A stretch of DNA of 24,607 bases from an uncultured Johnsonella sp. (GTDB lineage Bacteria; Bacillota; Clostridia; Lachnospirales; Lachnospiraceae). The notes under the pieces are model-generated. The model did no database searches. It was not told the origin of the DNA and saw only the letters and a program-made list of their open reading frames with translations. Shown here piece by piece: positions 22,894 to 24,607 of this stretch. The position numbers and the translations under genes are program-made. How positions within the stretch are numbered: position 1 is the stretch's first letter; every line of letters starts with the position of its first letter. The DNA lies in assembly GCA_905373785.1 (NCBI GenBank), contig CAJPUK010000013.1, forward strand, positions 1 through 24,607, in the 5' to 3' direction.

Positions 22894-22942
22894 ATAAAAA
22901 AAATAAGACTCTGTATCCAATCAGATACCTGAGTCTTATTTT
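22894..22942. terminator. Strong terminator after the PTS genes, possibly bidirectional
   Basis: Arms 22902-22911 and 22931-22940 (ten bases, perfect) continue into an inner helix 22913-22917/22924-22928 around a six-base loop. On the minus strand eight T follow the stem, the hallmark of an intrinsic terminator, 28 bases after the IID stop. On the plus strand TTATTTTA follows, so it may work both ways. It separates the PTS operon from the iol promoter. Confidence 0.9.
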
Positions 22943-22967
22943 ACTTACTAAAACAATATTATTTAAT

Positions 22968-23789
22968 TTAGAATATACCGAAAAATGCTCCTACTATACC
23001 TATTCCTAAGAGTAAACAAATACAAGCCACGGGAGTCCAGCCTTTTTTCTTCAGCAGATAGAAAAGAAGCAGGGTTATAGTAAGCGGTATAAGCTTTGGA
23101 AGCACACCGTCCAGTATATCTTGTATAACTATAGGCTTTTCACCGTTTGCTATCTTAAGTGCTATAGAAGTTGAACCGTAATTTGATGTAAGAGCTCCTA
23201 CTATAAATACTCCAAGCATTGAAGCTGCACGTGTAAACTCCTTAGCATTGGCGGTCAGAAGCTCTATTGCCTTCGTTCCAAGGCTATAAGACCAGTTCAT
23301 AAGGAAAAATCTTATACAAAACTGCACCACATTGAATATCAAAAGGAACAATATCGGACCCAGGATAGAGCCGTTTATTGCCATATTTGCCGTAATACCG
23401 GCAGTAATAGGCACAAGTGTAAACCAAAATATAGCATCACCTATACCTCCAAGAGGTCCCATAGCCGCAACACGCACTGCTCGTATTGTATTGATATCAG
23501 CTTTTTGTTGCTCAAGTGATAATATAATACCCATAACAAAAGTTACAAGGAAGGGATGAGTGTTGAAAAATTCAAGGTTATGTCCCATGGAAATCTTCAA
23601 GTCTTCCTTGTCTTCATGTATCTTTTCCAGTCCCGGAAGTATACAATATAACCAACCGGCCGCCTGCATTCTTTCATAGTTGAAAGAAGCCTGTAAGTTC
23701 ATAGAACGCCACACCATCTTGTTAAGTGTTTTTTGATCAAGCGGCTTAGCAGGAGTAAGATTATTGTATTGTGTTGCATTAGATGCCAT
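22968..23789 (-). CDS. PTS system mannose-family IID component
   Basis: This is one of the two membrane subunits of a mannose/fructose/sorbose-family phosphotransferase system. The 273-residue protein shows IID landmarks: a long cytoplasmic N-terminal part with SMNLQASFNYERMQAAGWLYCILPGLEKI, FFNTHPFLVTFVMGI, and the membrane-entry GPLGGIGDAIFWFTLVPI, then hydrophobic helices to the C-terminus. The frame extends upstream, but the ATG at 23787-23789 follows a perfect AAGGAGGTG and gives the normal MASNATQY start. It overlaps the IIC gene by 11 bases. The IIA and IIB proteins should lie upstream, beyond the window. The sugar (mannose, sorbose, fructose, an amino sugar) cannot be told. Confidence 0.93.
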   Translation of the reverse strand: MASNATQYNNLTPAKPLDQKTLNKMVWRSMNLQASFNYERMQAAGWLYCILPGLEKIHEDKEDLKISMGHNLEFFNTHPFLVTFVMGIILSLEQQKADINTIRAVRVAAMGPLGGIGDAIFWFTLVPITAGITANMAINGSILGPILFLLIFNVVQFCIRFFLMNWSYSLGTKAIELLTANAKEFTRAASMLGVFIVGALTSNYGSTSIALKIANGEKPIVIQDILDGVLPKLIPLTITLLLFYLLKKKGWTPVACICLLLGIGIVGAFFGIF

Positions 23790-24597
23790 CTTCTTCACCT
23801 CCTTGTGTATTGGACGAAGCATTTCCTGACGCCGCCTTTATAGCCACACGTGTCTGGAAATCTCCAAGTGCTATAGCTATACCTATAAATGCTATAAGTA
23901 TAAGCGCTGAACCGCTAAGCTTAGGTATATATCCTACAATTGTTGCAATAGCAAAGCCTGCAAAATAGATTCCCCAAAACTCATTTGACAGCATGATTCT
24001 AAGAAGTATAGCAAAACCTACGAATCTCATCATACCGCCGGCTGCCTTCAGACCGTTCATAACCCATCCGTATTTTTCAGATAAGTCATCTAATCTTAAA
24101 CCTAGTGCCTTTCCTCCATACAGACCTGCCACACACACTATACCGAACAGTACACCAAGTATAGCCATAGCGATATAGTTAAGACGCACTATACCCTTAG
24201 TATCCGCATTTTCTGCCATCTTGTCGGCAACTGACATCATAGGAGACATTGCTGTAAAAAGTAAAGTAACCATATATTGCCCCATAAGTGCAAACGGTAC
24301 TGCCAGTCCTACCGCAGTCTCTACATCAACTCCTGCCGATATGGCAAAAACTGTTGCCATAATTCCGCCAATAACCGCATTAGGCGGTTGCGCTCCGCCT
24401 ACAGGCATATTACCTATAGTCATAAGCTGATAGGTACCACCCACTACAAGTCCGGTCTGCAAATCACCTAAGATTGCTCCGATAACCGCTCCTGTAACTA
24501 TTGGCTGGTACAGAGATTCCAAAAAGTCAAATTGATCTATTGCAACTATAAAAGTTACAATAAATACCAATATAACTTGAAGTGCTGAAAATCCCAT
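23779..24597 (-). CDS. PTS system mannose-family IIC component
   Basis: This is the sugar-channel subunit that pairs with IID. The 272-residue protein is complete, with GGAG nine bases before its ATG at the window edge. IIC landmarks include FIVTFIVAIDQFDFLESLYQPIVTGAVIGAILGDLQTGLVVGGTYQLMTIG, then PVGGAQPPNAVIGGIMATVFAI and several further membrane helices; the C-terminus is polar (SSNTQGGEEDGI) and its last codons overlap the start of IID. No functional link to inositol is evident; a terminator and new promoter separate it from iolE. Confidence 0.93.
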   Translation of the reverse strand: MGFSALQVILVFIVTFIVAIDQFDFLESLYQPIVTGAVIGAILGDLQTGLVVGGTYQLMTIGNMPVGGAQPPNAVIGGIMATVFAISAGVDVETAVGLAVPFALMGQYMVTLLFTAMSPMMSVADKMAENADTKGIVRLNYIAMAILGVLFGIVCVAGLYGGKALGLRLDDLSEKYGWVMNGLKAAGGMMRFVGFAILLRIMLSNEFWGIYFAGFAIATIVGYIPKLSGSALILIAFIGIAIALGDFQTRVAIKAASGNASSNTQGGEEDGI

Positions 24598-24607
24598 AAA
24601 ATTCTCC

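Larger units (their letters stand above)
22643..22967. other. 325-bp intergenic region: iol promoter and PTS terminator
   Basis: No gene is seen. The part next to iolE contains the promoter and an array of four octamer repeats; the part next to the PTS genes contains a terminator. The stretch between (about 22770-22893) is very AT-rich with T tracts and shows no further element I can support. Confidence 0.75.

Overview
The window is one continuous run of metabolic genes, all read from the minus strand, in AT-rich DNA. Strong purine-rich ribosome binding sites (AAGGAGG type), frequent ATA isoleucine codons, GTG/TTG starts and short intergenic gaps point to a Gram-positive member of the Bacillota. 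The combination of an iol cluster, a Clostridia-style sugar ABC transporter and mannose-family PTS genes makes a Lachnospiraceae-like anaerobe the best guess. That is an inference; no rRNA or other taxonomic marker is present.

Reading in the direction of transcription (high to low coordinates), the window holds four blocks. (1) 24597-22968: the IIC and IID membrane subunits of a mannose-family PTS, the tail of an operon that starts outside the window, closed by a strong terminator (22894-22942). (2) 22642-11467: a myo-inositol operon in the order iolE, sugar-binding lipoprotein, ABC ATPase, ABC permease, second inositol dehydrogenase-like gene, iolC, iolD, iolA, iolG. It starts from a good sigma-A-like promoter (22705-22733) overlapped by four copies of an octamer that looks like an operator. 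(3) 11295-9761: a DeoR-family regulator (probable IolR) followed by iolB, separated from block 2 by a perfect 11-bp hairpin. (4) 9333-537: a separate operon with a perfect-consensus promoter (TTGACA-17-TATAAT), encoding a TRAP transporter (binding protein, small and large membrane subunits), a short-chain dehydrogenase, a PPC/DUF296 protein, and a complete 2-oxoacid dehydrogenase-type complex (E1 alpha, E1 beta, E2, E3). A small four-helix membrane protein of unknown function (75-389) follows.

Blocks 2 and 3 give import of an inositol and the steps IolG, IolE, IolD, IolB, IolC and IolA. The IolJ aldolase is the only step of the classical route not encoded here, and uptake is by an ABC transporter rather than an IolT/IolF permease. 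Block 4 reads as a self-contained pathway: a TRAP carrier brings in a probable organic acid, the dehydrogenase oxidises a hydroxyl to a ketone, and the thiamine/lipoate complex cleaves the product to an acyl-CoA with NADH. Its substrate is unknown, and the PPC protein in its middle has no assigned role, so this is the best candidate for an undescribed system.

Both transporter operons place a hairpin just after the binding-protein gene, a familiar way of making more binding protein than membrane parts. Two long imperfect hairpins (423-527 and 9608-9692) lie in non-coding gaps. No rRNA, tRNA, CRISPR, insertion sequence or phage gene was seen.
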